A DNA stretch of 64,000 nt. Origin: Bolinopsis microptera (lineage: Eukaryota; Ctenophora; Tentaculata; Lobata; Bolinopsidae). The number at the start of each line of letters is the position of its first letter. The stretch's first letter is position 1. Location of the stretch: NCBI RefSeq assembly GCF_026151205.1, contig NC_087073.1, forward strand, positions 16,325,837 through 16,389,836, written 5' to 3'. Position numbers and translations under genes: made by a program. Positions 10,850-23,900 of the stretch are shown here, piece by piece. The notes under the pieces were generated by a model, which searched no databases, had not been told where the DNA came from, and saw nothing but the letters and a program-made list of their open reading frames with translations.

Positions 10850-13627
10850 GTCTCTCAATATTCCGATCACAGAGCGCTTGTCAATGTCAATATCGACAGG
10901 AACCCTTTTAAGAAGGATTCTAACAGTCTTGAATCGCCAAATCCATAGAAGCCCAAAAGCTTCCAAATGGAACTTATCAAGTCCACTCTGCAGAACACAG
11001 CAACTAAGTTCCGGCTGGCACAAATGATCATTCCATTCAAAGACAAAATGGACTGCCGTTCCTTGATCAACCAGTGAACACAGCAACGACGCTGCTCAGC
11101 TTAATGAGACGTGTTTGCAACTACCACAATCTTGCGAATTTTGTTACTACGACGACCAAAATGGCAAACGCACAGTAAGAAAAAGGTGGTTTGACAAAGC
11201 GTAGACATGCTAAAAGGGAGGCCAACAGAGCCGACAGAATGCCAACATAACCCACACAGCAACTTCCTTCGTGACCACCACTTCCTCCGAAAAAGGAATA
11301 CCGAGCTTTAAGAGGATGAAAAAGGGGAAATTCCCTGTATGAGAGAACCAGAGATAAACGAAAGTGGAGATGTAAACTGGCATCACCTCAAACGGCTATC
11401 CGACCATACAAAGATGAAGAACCATTCGACATAACGTCTCATCCTCTTCCACAATTCTATAATGATCTCTACAACCGAAGTGTGGTAGGAACGATCACTC
11501 AAGGGACGATGTCACCTCACTCCATTGTCCAACATTCGCAGCTCACCAAGGAATTGTCGATGAACCTGAATCCGCGACTTCAACGTTACCGGAAATCAAA
11601 GATGCAACAAAAAAACTCAAAAACAATAAGAGTGGTGTCCGAAGATCTGATACATCCACCGAAAGTTGAAAAACTCCAACGATAAACTCCAACCCGTGTG
11701 GTTAAAACTCTTCAACTCCTGCCCCACAGCATGGAACTTACCCTGAACAACCCTTCACACTCCCCTCCATAAGACGGGTGACCGACCAAAACCTGATAAC
11801 TATCGGGCCATAACAATTGGGAGCTGTCTCGGTAAACTCTTTTCGAATCTACTCCTCAAACGGTTAATCGAATTCAGAGAATGAGCCTGTCCCTGACCGA
11901 CCCTTATCAACTTTGGATTCAGGAGTGGATCCCCAATGTAATGACCACATACACACCCTAAATAACAATCATAGAGAAATACGCCAAGAAAGAGAAGAAG
12001 GCGACTATTCGCATGCTTTGTTGACTATCGCAAGGCTTTCGGATAGTGTATGAATGGAAGCACTTCTGTTCAAGTTGAGCAACATGGGACTAGCAGGCAA
12101 ATCTCGAATGCATCATCACATGTACAAACAACTCTTCAAAACCCTAGTCAAGCTGATCCTAAAGTCTCTCGCAGCCATTGACGTCACGATCGATACGAAC
12201 AAGGGCATCCAAATGTCCCTGAGCTTCTTCAAAACTTTAGAGCCACGAGCTCTCCTCAGGCTGGAACAAATTGAGGAATTGGATGTAACCTCTTCTAAAA
12301 AACGATGGTTAAAGTAGCCACCTCCGTGGGCAGATGAACTGGTCCTCTTAGCGCTGGATGCGGACAGCTTACAGAAACTGCTGAAGCTGCATGCATGTCT
12401 ATGCCGTAAAGTGGGAGTTTGTCTGTGAACATCAACAAACCATGTGAGGTATTTAACACAAGCTCCACACGAATACTCAAATGTGCTTACGGATTTAAAA
12501 ACTTAGGAAACTTGGACATCGCACCGTAAGAAAAATACTGCAACTTGGAATCCAATATCACTCTGAACGGTTCCTTCAAACAAGCAATTCGACGAGCTTA
12601 GAAAAAAGCTCTACGCTCGTTTCTTCTCTAATGAGACGAATTATTGACACGAGAGCACTCTCCACTAGCACGATGCTAAAACTCATCGTATAGCTTAGTC
12701 AAGCCAGAAGCTACATAACGGATGCCCTGTTTGGCTCCATCGACCACATCGCGAAAGCCCATACTCTTCAAAAAAACCAAGAAGTGAGTCACCCAAAAAA
12801 AGCAGCAGCAAAAGATGCTCTCGAATCTAACTCACCTAAAAATTCTTAAATGGATATTGGGTGTACCACAAAAAGCAAATAACAACTTCTGAAACGGCGA
12901 CCAACAGAGAACCCCCTGGACATGTGACGCGTCCTCCTCAATGTATTGCCCCTACTACTATAGAAGCAATCAACACAAGCGGTAGTATGTAACGTGAACA
13001 CACTTCTGCACCATACATTTCAGGAGCAGAAACAACTGAACCTTACCTGGTATGACACTTGGTCCACTATATCATCAAGATGAGCACCTCCGCTAAACCA
13101 AACTTACACCCCGCTCTTGTATTGCAGCACGTGAGCACATACACGAAACCTTTGTGAACCACTGGAAAAAGGATCTTCACAACCAGCCGAAGATGTCATT
13201 CTACACCGCGGTCAAATCTGAGTTTGGTGAAGAACAGTACTTACAGATTCCGTGCAGGCTTAAGAGAGCTAACATTGCTAAACTTCGCTCTAGCAGTCAT
13301 GATCTGAGGGTAGAGAAAGGTCGATATACTAGTGATCGATACAACACAGCATTGAAAACGTGTCGTTTTTGCTGCTCTCCTGACACAGACGTCATTCGCT
13401 TTTTCGAAGAGCTACCTTTCTTTGAAACACCTATCCTAAAAACTGAGGACCATGTCATAACCGAATGCCCTGGATACCACTCCCTCCGCTCAAAGCTTTC
13501 TGATAACCTGAAAAGCCTTGTAATGCTAAAAGAGTATAGGATCATAATGAACTCCTGTCACACAAAAGAATTCGGGAAATACCTAACAGACTCTTCAAAC
13601 CTTCGAAATCCTAAGAATAAGTCCTAA
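10850..13627 (+). pseudogene. Decayed non-LTR retrotransposon (LINE) ORF2
   Basis: Fragments appear in ORF2 order on the plus strand, in shifting frames. An endonuclease-RT linker is seen near 11180-11400 (WFDKACRHAKREANRA, then KKEYRALR-type). RT follows, with PDNYRAITIGSCLGKLFSNL near 11790-11850 and FVDYRKAF near 12017-12045. Next comes KGIQMSLSFF near 12204 and an intact last frame at 13154-13627. That last frame carries a Cys-rich CRFCC...DHVITECPGYHSLR motif typical of LINE C-termini. There are many stops and frameshifts, so it is inactive. The clade cannot be named from these fragments. Confidence 0.8.
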
Positions 13628-15244
13628 TCCTCGCCTCACGTCCCCTACTCATCTCCTTCATCGTCTCATCAACTTATCGTAGTCTCTAAGTCTAACCTAT
13701 CTCCTTGGACTTGCCTTTATGCACACATCCAGATTTTTTATTAGCATTTAAATTATTATATTTGATTTTATTTCCACTTCGTGATATTGTAACGCGGTTA
13801 AATTTTAAGATTTCATTTCAATACTTTTATTCGGCTTTTGTTTTATATCTGAACGTATTTACGAATTGATGTATAGCCAAAACGAGTTCGTTAGTGTTCT
13901 CCTTGGTAATTATATGTTTAATTCCTGTTTAATTCCTTTTTCAAAATTGTCCCACATTCAAACGACGATTTGGCGCACAAACCTTAAATCTTAACAATTA
14001 ATCAATGTTCTCATGGTTCCAAATTTCATGATTCAATGTCACATAACAGTTAACAGATTAACTTTTAACTTTTAACTTTTAACTTTAACCTTATGCCTAA
14101 CACATATTCATAACATATCATTTTATTTCCTCGTATTTTCCTTCGTTCATCTTCTCGTGCAATTCCTCAAGTGGGGTAAGTCATCGTCATGTGAATGTTT
14201 GCAGTTTTCCAGACATGCGAGGATCTGACAAAACGTCAAAAATCACGATTTGTCGCGGAGAATGTTGGTGTTGCGATTTCCATTTGTAACGGGATGTCAC
14301 TCCACAACGGGATATTTGAAGTTCTCTCGTTGATTGTAAGCCGTTGAGATTTACCTTGTCATTGTAGCTGACGTTTATTTGCCCCTCCCGTGTTTTGACG
14401 CTGCAGATTACCGAGTAACAGACATGACTATCGCTTTTACAGAATACACCCTGCAGTGAGTGGTGTTCCACTGTACCAAACAGTGTATTTAGATTTTAGA
14501 TACTCAAAATCTTGAAATTGAGTAGCAAGTAGGAGAGTCCTGCATTGAGTGCATAGTGGAATAACTCTGGTGAGGAGGGCGCTTTTAAATATCATATCAC
14601 ACCTTTTTTTCCGTTATATTTTGTGTAGATACATCACCACACAGCTCTCTCAAAGTTCAAACTGATAATAATATAGTTGATGTGGATTTTATCAGGAAAT
14701 TGTACGCACCATCAAAGTTAAACAAACATAAAATACCCATTCACCTTGTCGCCCCCCCCCCCCCCCCCCCGCAATTCATGGTACCGCCCAACGTATGTTT
14801 ACATTGCACATTGTGGTCTGCCATCGTTCGGCCTATTCGGTGAACATAAACAAATGCGGCGCACTTTTTTCCGTGAATTAGTTATATGATCGCCACTTTC
14901 ACTTCAAGTTCATGAGTCATGCTAGCAGTAGCTTAGCTCTTCCTCGACTAAGCCCTAATACTCCAAAAGCAGGGAGGCGTTGTGTGTGCACTTCGCTGCA
15001 AAGAGTTTTTTGCTGCTGAATCGGGTTTAATAGGTCATTGGTAACACAAATCACTGAGGGTCGCATGTTGTGTTTCAACCCTGTGGGAGTGGGACCACGC
15101 CCATATTTCATATTAGGCGCGTATGTGGGAGATTTGTAAGGGCTTAGAGACTTAAACTTGGGCTTGAAATGACTGCAATACACATGTTTAAATTGCAGGC
15201 ACTGTGAACGTTTGAAGGCTTAAAATGCTTCCTTTTGAAATTGA
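13628..15244. other. LINE 3' flank and intergenic sequence
   Basis: It begins with the probable 3' UTR of the LINE. A short fragment of the hAT-like MITE family lies at about 13935-13985 (TTGTCCCACATTCAAACGACG). A TTTTAACTTTTAACTTTTAAC tract lies at 14060-14085 and a C-run at 14753-14770. A 94-codon minus-strand frame at 14471-14187 has three cysteines and acceptor-like flanks, but matches nothing I know. Confidence 0.4.
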
Positions 15245-16238
15245 AGCAAATTCAGAAAAGGGGCCGTCTTAGGGGGGCGCCAAATCGTCGTTTGAATGTG
15301 GGACAATTTCGAAAACTTAACAAAAGTATTAGCAAAACTGCGCGTTTTCTCTAGATACACACTTTTTTAGAGATTTTACCGGTGTATCCTCTAAAATCAC
15401 CTAATTTGTTCAATTTTGGGGGGGGGGGGGGGGGGGGGGGCAACCATATTAAAGTATATTAAAGTATATTATATCCCCGGGTCAAAATCGGAAAAAATCC
15501 TACATTTTAATATACTTTAATATACCTACAATTAGAAGATTTATATTCTTCGTTAAGATTTACATGATGAACTATATTTTTCACTCAGATTCGCAAGATA
15601 AGCCTGTTTTAGGACTAGTACATGAATTTCCATCCAGATTGGTCAAAAATTGGCTGAGCTATGAGCTTTAAAAAGTATGCCCATATTTGGGCATACGCTT
15701 TTGCCCAAATTCGCTTTTGACCAAATTCGATAAAATTTCAATATTTTTTAATGAGACTAACTCTACTATGTGAAAGATATAACTCAGTGTTTGTTGAATA
15801 TAGTGGATACTAAGTAAAAATACCTCCATGAACAAAATTGGGAAAATTGCACATAATATCTCGGTTCGGAATACTAGCCAAAATGACTTCATTAAAATTG
15901 AAATAACTCCATCAGTTTTCAATATTTTTTCAAGAACTTTTTGGAATAGATTAAGAATTGCATTTCAAGCTTATTTTGGGCAACAATTTTTGAAGTAGGC
16001 CTCCAAGGAGATAGGGATATTAAAGTATATTGTAGGTATATTAAAGTATATTAAAGTATATCCCCGGGTCAAAATCGGGAAAAATCCTACATTTTAATAT
16101 ACTTTAATATGGTTGGCCCCCCCCCCCCCCCCCCCCCAATTTTAGGGAGGGGCACCAAAAGGGGAGGGAGCACCAACAGGGGGGCGCTTTTTCGGTCCAG
16201 GGGGGGGGGGGGCCCAACATGGTAACGTTACGCCACTG
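15245..16238. mobile_element. hAT-like MITE copy A, split by an insertion
   Basis: Blocks shared with 54641-55123 include GGGGGGCGCCAAATCGTCG, TTGTCCCAC (as complement), GATTTTACCGG-GTATCCTCTAAAATCACC and GGGGCGCCAACAGG. It ends in AACGTTACGCCACTG, the complement of the CAGTGGCGTAACGTT terminus seen at 54641. The left terminus is missing. It is interrupted at 15419-16137 by the poly-G-ended element. A CAGTGGCG terminus is typical of hAT-type elements. Confidence 0.6.
15419..16137. mobile_element. Small element with poly-G/poly-C inverted termini
   Basis: The left end is a run of more than 20 G followed by CAACCATATTAAAGTATATT. The right end is the mirror complement, with CTTTAATATGGTTGG followed by more than 20 C. 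Inside these lie longer inverted blocks containing ATATCCCCGGGTCAAAATCG, and a core (15640-15990) related to the R1 repeats. CAATTTT occurs immediately outside both ends, a possible target duplication, and the host MITE sequence resumes on the right (GGGAGGGGC). No coding frame is convincing. Confidence 0.65.
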
Positions 16239-16579
16239 TTTCTGCTAGTGTAAATAAATTTATAATTATGGAGCATCGCATGCCATAAAACTTCCAAGTT
16301 TAACATGATTGCAAAATCTCTATTCAGATCCTCCTCAAAACTATTTAACTATCTCATTTCCCTCAAGTTACTTCAAACTGCTTCAATTTCAAACTTTAAA
16401 CATCTAACCATCTTCTTATAGCTACCAGTTACCACAAGCTGGGCTCTCTCCAATTATTATGACTAACCATCTCCAATATAACCTCATACATAGCGAACTA
16501 GAGTTCCAGTCTGGAACTCTACCTCTAGTTCTATCTACATTCTGCTACCCCCAACCAAGCGCCATATCTACCCAGCTAC

Positions 16580-16704
16580 CCAGCTTTTTAAGAGATTTTA
16601 CCGGCGTATCCTCTAAAATCACCTAATTTGTTAAATTATAGGGAGGGGCGCCAACAGGGGGGCGCATTATCGGCGGGGTGCCAACAGGCAACGTTACGCC
16701 ACTG
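16580..16704. mobile_element. hAT-like MITE copy B, 3' fragment
   Basis: Same family as 16138-16238 and 54641-55123: GATTTTACCGGCGTATCCTC, GGGAGGGGCGCCAACAGG, ending GGCAACGTTACGCCACTG. Only the right-hand part is present. Confidence 0.7.
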
Positions 16705-17134
16705 CCACCAGCCCGTTTTAATTCTAGCTCTTTCTAACAACCTCTGAATGATACCTTCTGCTCTACCTGTAGCTGCCACCAGCAATCTGGATTCTCGATC
16801 ACATCTTGAATCAAAGATAACTTTAAAATTTCCTACGAAAGTATATTTCTACCATGTTAGCTAAGTTAGCTATAAATCAATAAGCTGGATCATCAGCGAT
16901 AAAATTTCTGACGTACTCAATTCTTCCTCTATTTCATTAGTCAGTATATTTCATTGTATGATATCTTTTCGTTCTTTTGGATCCTTTGGATCTCTTGGTG
17001 ACATCCTTAAAAGTTAATTTAAGGAATTAACTTTAGTAATTAAGTCGTTCCTGGTATTGAAAAATTGAATTAAACCTTGCAAAGTGGATTTGTTAAACAG
17101 AAGCTGGAATTTCCCAGTCTGAGACGAAACGGAA
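16705..17134. other. No recognisable feature
   Basis: AT-rich spacer between MITE copy B and the foldback element; no gene or repeat end is seen. Confidence 0.4.
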
Positions 17135-20100
17135 TCTCGTTAGCTTTTCGTGTTAAAAGCGATTTCTCAACGGTTATCACCTCTCTAGATGATTCTCAAA
17201 ACATTTGGACTTTATTGCATTTTTGAAATAAATGCAATAAGGGCGTTTTCGGCCACACCCTTTTTCAGGGTTTTGCGGTCACTCGAATTTTTGTATTTCA
17301 GTCCAGGAAGGTCTTAAAGACTATTCCGATACACCAAAATGTGCCTAATAGCCACATTTATATACAACTTATGAAGCAACATATACCTTAAAATGCTTCG
17401 TTTCGGAAATATGGCCGAAAAACGGTTTTTGGCTTGACGCAGTTCAAATTTCCGTGATTTTTGGCATTTCCGCCTAGAAAGGTCGTAGAGACTATTCTGA
17501 TACACTAAAATGTACATAATGGCCACATTTATATACAACTTATGAAGCAACATATACCCTAAAAGGCTTATTTTCGGAAATGTGGCTGAAAAACGGATTT
17601 TTGCTGAGCGATAATATTCACAAATGGGCTATTGGACTGTTAACTAGAACGGTCTTAAAGACTCATGAGCAACATAGCATTTGTCACAAGATGTAAGATG
17701 AGTCACTTTGTGTCCAGAAACACCTACAAAAATTAAAGAATGATCTACTTTATTGGGCATCTCTCTTAATGCGCCAGGCCAGCAGCATATTTGTGTCTTA
17801 CGAAAGGGCGATTTTTCAAAATTACGGTTTCTTTAGGTCAATGGGTCAGTTGCTAACAGTAAATTGTTTGAAATTGCCGACTCATGCACATCATATACTC
17901 AAAAACGCTCACTTTAGGAGTGATTAGTAAATAAGTTTAACTACTGCATGATTTGTGAAAAGTGAAAACTCCAACACTTTTTTATTGGCACCAATTTAGC
18001 CAAAATGTAATGAAAAAAAACCATGATATGTATAATGTACTAAGAATACCGGACCTAAAATAATTCGGCACTGTTTCCGGGCCAGATTGTTGCTTGACCA
18101 CTGAGCAGTACTGACCAGTACTTCAGAATGACCCCATATCCTTTTTTTCAGTCGCATAGATTTTCCCATCGTATGATAATGCGTGTCATTGACTGGCTAG
18201 TTCTTCTGTTATTACAGCTGTTAGCTGCCTCGAGATCTTTAGAGCGGGGAGGGGGTCTTAATGACAAAAATCTGAACGATCTCTTACTAACGGGACACTA
18301 CGGGACAAGGGACGGATCTCGGGCCTAATAGCTGGAGTCTGCACCTAGATGGTCAACGTGAGGATAGCATGAGGATTTAGGATGCTCTGCCTGCCTTTCA
18401 TAAGGTCTTGTAACCCCGAAAGCTGGTATATCTTATCTAAATTAATTAACCTTGGTTACATCCCGTGCTGTTTCGAATTTATAATTAGATTTATAGGTCC
18501 AATATCAAGCAAAAAGTCTGATCTCCGGTACTGATGTTACACTCACATGATCTTCGACGCGAGGATCTCCGAACTCCGATCTTAAAGTTAAATCTCAGAG
18601 CCAAAAAGAGGAACCTAAGCCTCGGTTCTTCTCTTTGAGAGGCAAACAGGAAATTCGGTGTTATCAACTCAAAGTCGGATTCGTAGCACAATTGAAAACC
18701 AAAGAATAAAAATCTTAATGAATTCCTGACATCCTAAAATTAATATCAGGTCGTATTCGATTCAGTGGCCCAAACTCCAGTAGGTTACAAGACTTAAGTT
18801 CAAGTCGAGGAACACTTTGATTAAGTATGATCCTTGTCTAGTTGGAATTATCGCATATCATGCAGTAGTTATCTACTAATCACTCCTAAACTGAGCGTTT
18901 TATAGTCGAATCTCGAACCCTGCCATTCGGCCAAGTAATCTTAATCTGAAGTTCTAGAATTATAGTTATAATGTTCTAGTACTAATGTATTAGTGCCCTA
19001 GATAAGATCTCGAGGCAGCTGTAATAACAAAAGAGCTAGCCAGTAACAACTTGATTAAAAAACTAGGGAATGACACACATTATCATACGATGGTAAAATC
19101 TATGCGAACCAAACCACTGCAGTATTATTAAACTGCGGCCAACAGATCTCAAACCAGGGATAACAGACCAATATTGGTCGAGACAGCGAAATCAATCATA
19201 ATTTTAAAGTGGGGTACTGGTCAGCGGTCAAGCAACAATCTGGACCAGACCCAGTGCCGATTTATTTTAGGTCCGGTATAGTATTCTTGAACAGTACATA
19301 TATCATGGTTTCATGGCATAAATAAATAAAAAGTTTGAAGTTGAATTTTGGTCTGGCACATATCAAATTTAAAAATTAAATTGGTGCCAAGGAAAAATTG
19401 GGGGTTTTCACAAATCATGTAGTAGTTATTTACTAATGACTCCTAAAATGAGCATTTTTGAGTACATGATGTGCATGAGTCGCCAAATGCGACCAATTCG
19501 CTGTTAGCTGCCGAACCTTTGACCTTAAGAAACCGTAATTTTGAAAAATCGCCCTTTTGTAAGACACAAATATGCTGCTGGCCTGGCCCATTAAGAGAGA
19601 TGCCCAATAAAGTAGATCATTCTCTAATTTTTGTAGGTGTTTCTGGACACAAAGTGACTCATCTTTACATCTTGTGACAAATGCTATGTTGCTCATGAGT
19701 CTTTAAGACCGTTCTAGTTAACAGTCCAATAGCCCATTTGTGAATATTATCGCTCAGCAAAAATCCGTTTTTCAGCCACATTTCCGAAAATAAGCCTTTT
19801 AGGGTATATGTTGCTTCATAAGTTGTATATAAATGTGGCCATTATGTACATTTTAGTGTATCAGAATAGTCTCTACGACCTTCCTAGGCGGAAATGCCAA
19901 AAATCACGGAAATTTGAACTGCGTCAAGCCAAAAACCGTTTTTTCGGCCATATTTCCGAAACGAAGCATTTTAAGGTATATGTTGCTTCATAAGTTGTAT
20001 ATAAATGTGGCTATTAGGCACATTTTGGTGTATCGGAATAGTCTTTAAGACCTTCCTGGACTGAAATACAAAAATTCAAATGACCGCAAAACCCTGAAAA

Positions 20101-20227
20101 AGGGTGTGGCCGAAAACGCCCTTATTGCATTTATTTCAAAAATGCAATAAAGTCCAAATGTTTTGAGAATCATCTAGAGAGGTGATAACCGTTGAGAAAT
20201 CGCTTTTAACACGAAAAGCTAACGAGA
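17135..20227. mobile_element. 3.1 kb foldback element with about 1.1 kb inverted arms
   Basis: The sequence from 17135 (TCTCGTTAGCTTTTCGTG) inward is repeated in reverse complement ending at 20227 (CACGAAAAGCTAACGAGA). Pairing continues with indels to about 18240 on the left and 19009 on the right, where CTCGAGATCTT meets its complement. The central 770 bp has a further short copy of arm sequence near 18850-18900. Each arm also carries an internal direct duplication of about 150 bp (two ATGTTGCTTCATAAGTTGTA blocks). Open frames in the arms are mirror images of each other and have no known domain. No target duplication is obvious. This is a foldback-type non-autonomous DNA element. Confidence 0.8.
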
Positions 20228-20371
20228 TAGCCTTTTAGAACGGTTGGGATCCGACTAGTTTTTTATTTGTTCATCTCAATTAAGCAAACTCAATACCGAA
20301 GACTAACGTCTAACGTGTGACTCTATTAAACTTTAATCTACAAGATCAACCTACAAGATCTTGTAGATCAA

Positions 20372-20423
20372 CACGTGATCTACAAGTGTTAAATGCACGT
20401 GAGCTGCACGTGAGCTGCACGTG
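20372..20423. promoter_or_regulatory. CACGTG (E-box) cluster upstream of carbonic anhydrase
   Basis: Four CACGTG hexamers lie at 20372, 20396, 20407 and 20418. The last three sit in an 11 bp tandem unit (TGCACGTGAGC). CACGTG is the palindromic site of bHLH/bZIP factors. The cluster lies about 480 bp before the carbonic anhydrase start codon, so a regulatory role is possible but unproven. Confidence 0.3.
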
Positions 20424-20900
20424 AGCTGCTGATTCATATTTGAGTTGTTATCCTACTGTCCGAACGTCGCTCGGTACACACCGAGGATATCTTTACTTTT
20501 AGAAACGTGCCCTTATTTATATACAAAATTTTCCTCCGGCAAGCAATCAGCAATGATATTCCTTTGACAAGTAAAGTTGTGGAAGTTGCTTGTTTCCAAA
20601 ATGCAAATTATGAAAATCATCACGATTGTTAGCAATCAATAGGCGTTGCCATCAAACTGCCTCTAATTTTAATACTCGCAAATCTTCTTTGTTTTCAATT
20701 GCTAGATATTTACTGTAGCACGGTCATTATAATTGTTTGTAGTGACTTTGCACTTGCAGTGTGGGACTGGTGCGTTTACATTTGTTATTTATCCCATTTA
20801 AGAAATAACTTGCTACCACGGTATAACAAATTAAATAAGAACTTTACCATTTTCGATAAATCAGTTACAAATAAATCCATAAATTAGCACTTCAGACGAA

Positions 20901-23900
20901 ATGTTAAAAGCAGCGGTAACCGTGTTTCTGGTAGCTGTGGTTTACAGCAGTGGCGACGTAATAGACTACGACACACAGGGCGAATGGGGAGGAGTGTGTA
21001 ACAAAGAGGAGTCCAAGAATCAGTCTCCTGTTGATGTGATATCCTCTGAAACCAGCACTGAAGTGGATGCTAAATTTGTTGAACTGAGTAAGATGCAACT
21101 TTGGATTTTCTTTTTATTATTACGTAATTTGTTTCACATTGACGTAGTTAACTTAGGCATAATACTAATATCTATTAAGTTTAATTATTTAATTGCTTCC
21201 CCATTCCCAGGCTCTGGACAGGGTCTCGCTGCAACGAACGAAAATAACTTGAACGCCATCAAGATCAAGTTTACTGAGACAATTAAATACATGATTCCAT
21301 GGATGGAAAACACTGAGGGCACGGTAAGTCAACCATTTCAATTTTAGGTGCTAATAGTATCTATTTGATCTTTGAACAAATCATAACTTATACTATGATA
21401 CTTTATTATGATTCTTTTTTGGATCCTCAGCGACAAAATTTGATTACTATTTATGAGGTTTAAATTTGACCAAAACCCATAATCATGGGTAGAGTGAACC
21501 GCTGCCAGTGTCTCTCTTTTCCAAACAAAATAAAATGATATTAATTTGAGGAACCGTCTGCAAATGCAAATTGATACCGAGAATGAAATCGGTCGCTCGC
21601 TTTTCCCATTCATTCACGGCTTACGGATTGTAATAAAGCTTATTGAATGGGAAAAGCGAGCGACCGATTTCATTCTCGGTATCAATTTGCATTTGAGACG
21701 GTTCCTCAAATTAATATCATTTTATTTTGTTTGGAAAAGAGAGACACTGGCAGCGGTTCACTCTACCCATGATTATGGGTTTTGGTCAAATATCATCTCT
21801 TTTTGATTATAATGTCAGGATTTGCTCGGAAGTCCCTTGTCTGCCCACCGAAGTACCACAACCGAAGTGGGTTTGCTCTGAGACAGGTAGTGACAGCTTC
21901 AAGACTCCAAAGGTCTGTTGCATTGATATTTATTATTTTATGATTTCGTATATACTTTAGGAGTCCTGGAATGCAGCTAGCAGGAGTTGCATTCTGTGGG
22001 CACGGTGATAGGGCATCCTTCTTTATAGTAATAGGCCAGAAACCGCTGACCAGAACAGAGAGATAATGTCAGGATAATATACACAGTCGAAACTTCATTA
22101 ATAAGGAGGTAATTTCAATTTTCAACGATTTCGAAATTTTACCTTTGAAAACGTTTTCTTGTTTTAGGTATGCATATCTGTCGATAACAGACTGAATATG
22201 GCACTTTTCACTCATTCAAGTTGGCATTAAATTCATACATAATGCTATTTAAATATCGTGGGAAATCAGAATATATTCGAAATCACGAATAGGCAAAATT
22301 CTCACCTTTCGCACGTGCAAACTTTAAGCGGACGTTGCGTGCGCATACAATACTGAATCACCGTACATTTTTGCATAGTGGTATTTTATATATAGTTTGA
22401 TAAGCATGCAAAGTTTCAGAAGATTTCAAAAAGAACTTGGATCACAACGGGACTCCAAAGTTGATAAAAATCGTGAAAATAACAATTTTCAGTGATTTTA
22501 GCTATTTTAAATCAATTTGGGCGTGTCCCCACGTGTTCAACTTTTCGATTTGCAACTTTAAAACTAGCCTATAACAAAATTTAGACCTTTAGGAAACACA
22601 ATTGAGCTCCACAACCCAAGGGATGGCCCAACACCAGAGAATACTAATTCACAAATTTTGTGTTTTTATAAAATTATTCTTCAAAAAAGCACTAACTTCA
22701 ATTTATGAAGGAGCAAGGTAGGAAAATTTTTCGGTAGATTTTCAGAATGCTTGAACAAATATCTAAGGATAAATTGTCCTCAGATTACTTCTTAATGATT
22801 TTAAATCGATTTGAAAAGTTGTTCTTTTGTCAAAAATCAAGTTTTAAAAACACTTAACTTGATGACGTCATCAAGTGATGATGATGACGTTAAATTATTT
22901 TTTTAAATAATCTAAACTAAAGCATAAACAATTATCTTTAAAACCTGTGGTTTGAAATGACTGTATCTTTTATACTTTTGAATCTACGGACACTTAAATG
23001 TAGGCTACAATTGACTGCCAAAGCGTCTATCACAATGCTGGCAAGCATGACCGTGCCTCTTATCACAATGCTGGCAAGCATAACCGTCGCCCTTATATTC
23101 ACAACACTATGTACCCCCTATACTATTATATCCCCTTTATTGTTTTCCAGGCATTAAGACTCATCGAAAGTAGTTCAGCAGGTATATTTAAGTTCAAAAC
23201 ATTCTAATTCAATGTTAATGATGACAGTAATAAGAAATAGTTATGTGGAGGTTTTTAAGAAATTTGCGCAAAATACGCGCCAGCATGTTATACGAAATTA
23301 GGTAAAAAACCAAAAATCGCCATATTCAGGTGCCTTAAAAACCATGTTAAAATTGAGTTAGAGATCTGAAACTTTGCAGAGCGTCTAGACCTTGTCCAAA
23401 TCGACTGTAAAAAAAATTTCATGTTGCAGGAGTATCGGGAAGTGGGTTTTCTGGAACCCCTGTTTTACAACAGATTGTCGTGAAGCTATCACAATGCTGG
23501 CAAGCATTACCGTCGCCCTTATATTCACAATACTATTTACCCCCTATACTATTATATCCCCTTTATTGATTTCCAGGCATTAAGACTCATCGAAAGTAGA
23601 TCAGCAGGTACATTTAAGTTCAAAACATTCTAATTCAATGTTAAAGATGACAGGAATAAGAAATAGTTATATGGAGGTTTTTAAGAAATTTGCGCAAAAT
23701 ACGCGCCAGCATGTTATACGAAATTAGGTAAAAAACCCAAAATCGCCATATTCAGGTGCCTTAAAAACCATGTTAAAATTGAGTTAGAGATCTGAAACTT
23801 TGCAAGGCGTCTAGACCTTGTCCAAATCGACTGTAAAAAAAATTTCATGTTTCAGGAGTATCGTGAAGTGGGTTTTCTGGAACCCCTGTTTTACAACAGA

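Noticed and set aside
17314..19993. Frames MLLHKLYINVAIMYILVYQN in both foldback arms
   Set aside because: Duplicated by the inverted arms and an internal direct repeat; not a recognisable protein.
21344..21806. Mirror-image frames such as MNGKSERPISFSVSICICRR
   Set aside because: They are the two strands of the 330 bp palindrome, repeated at every copy; no codon constraint is visible.
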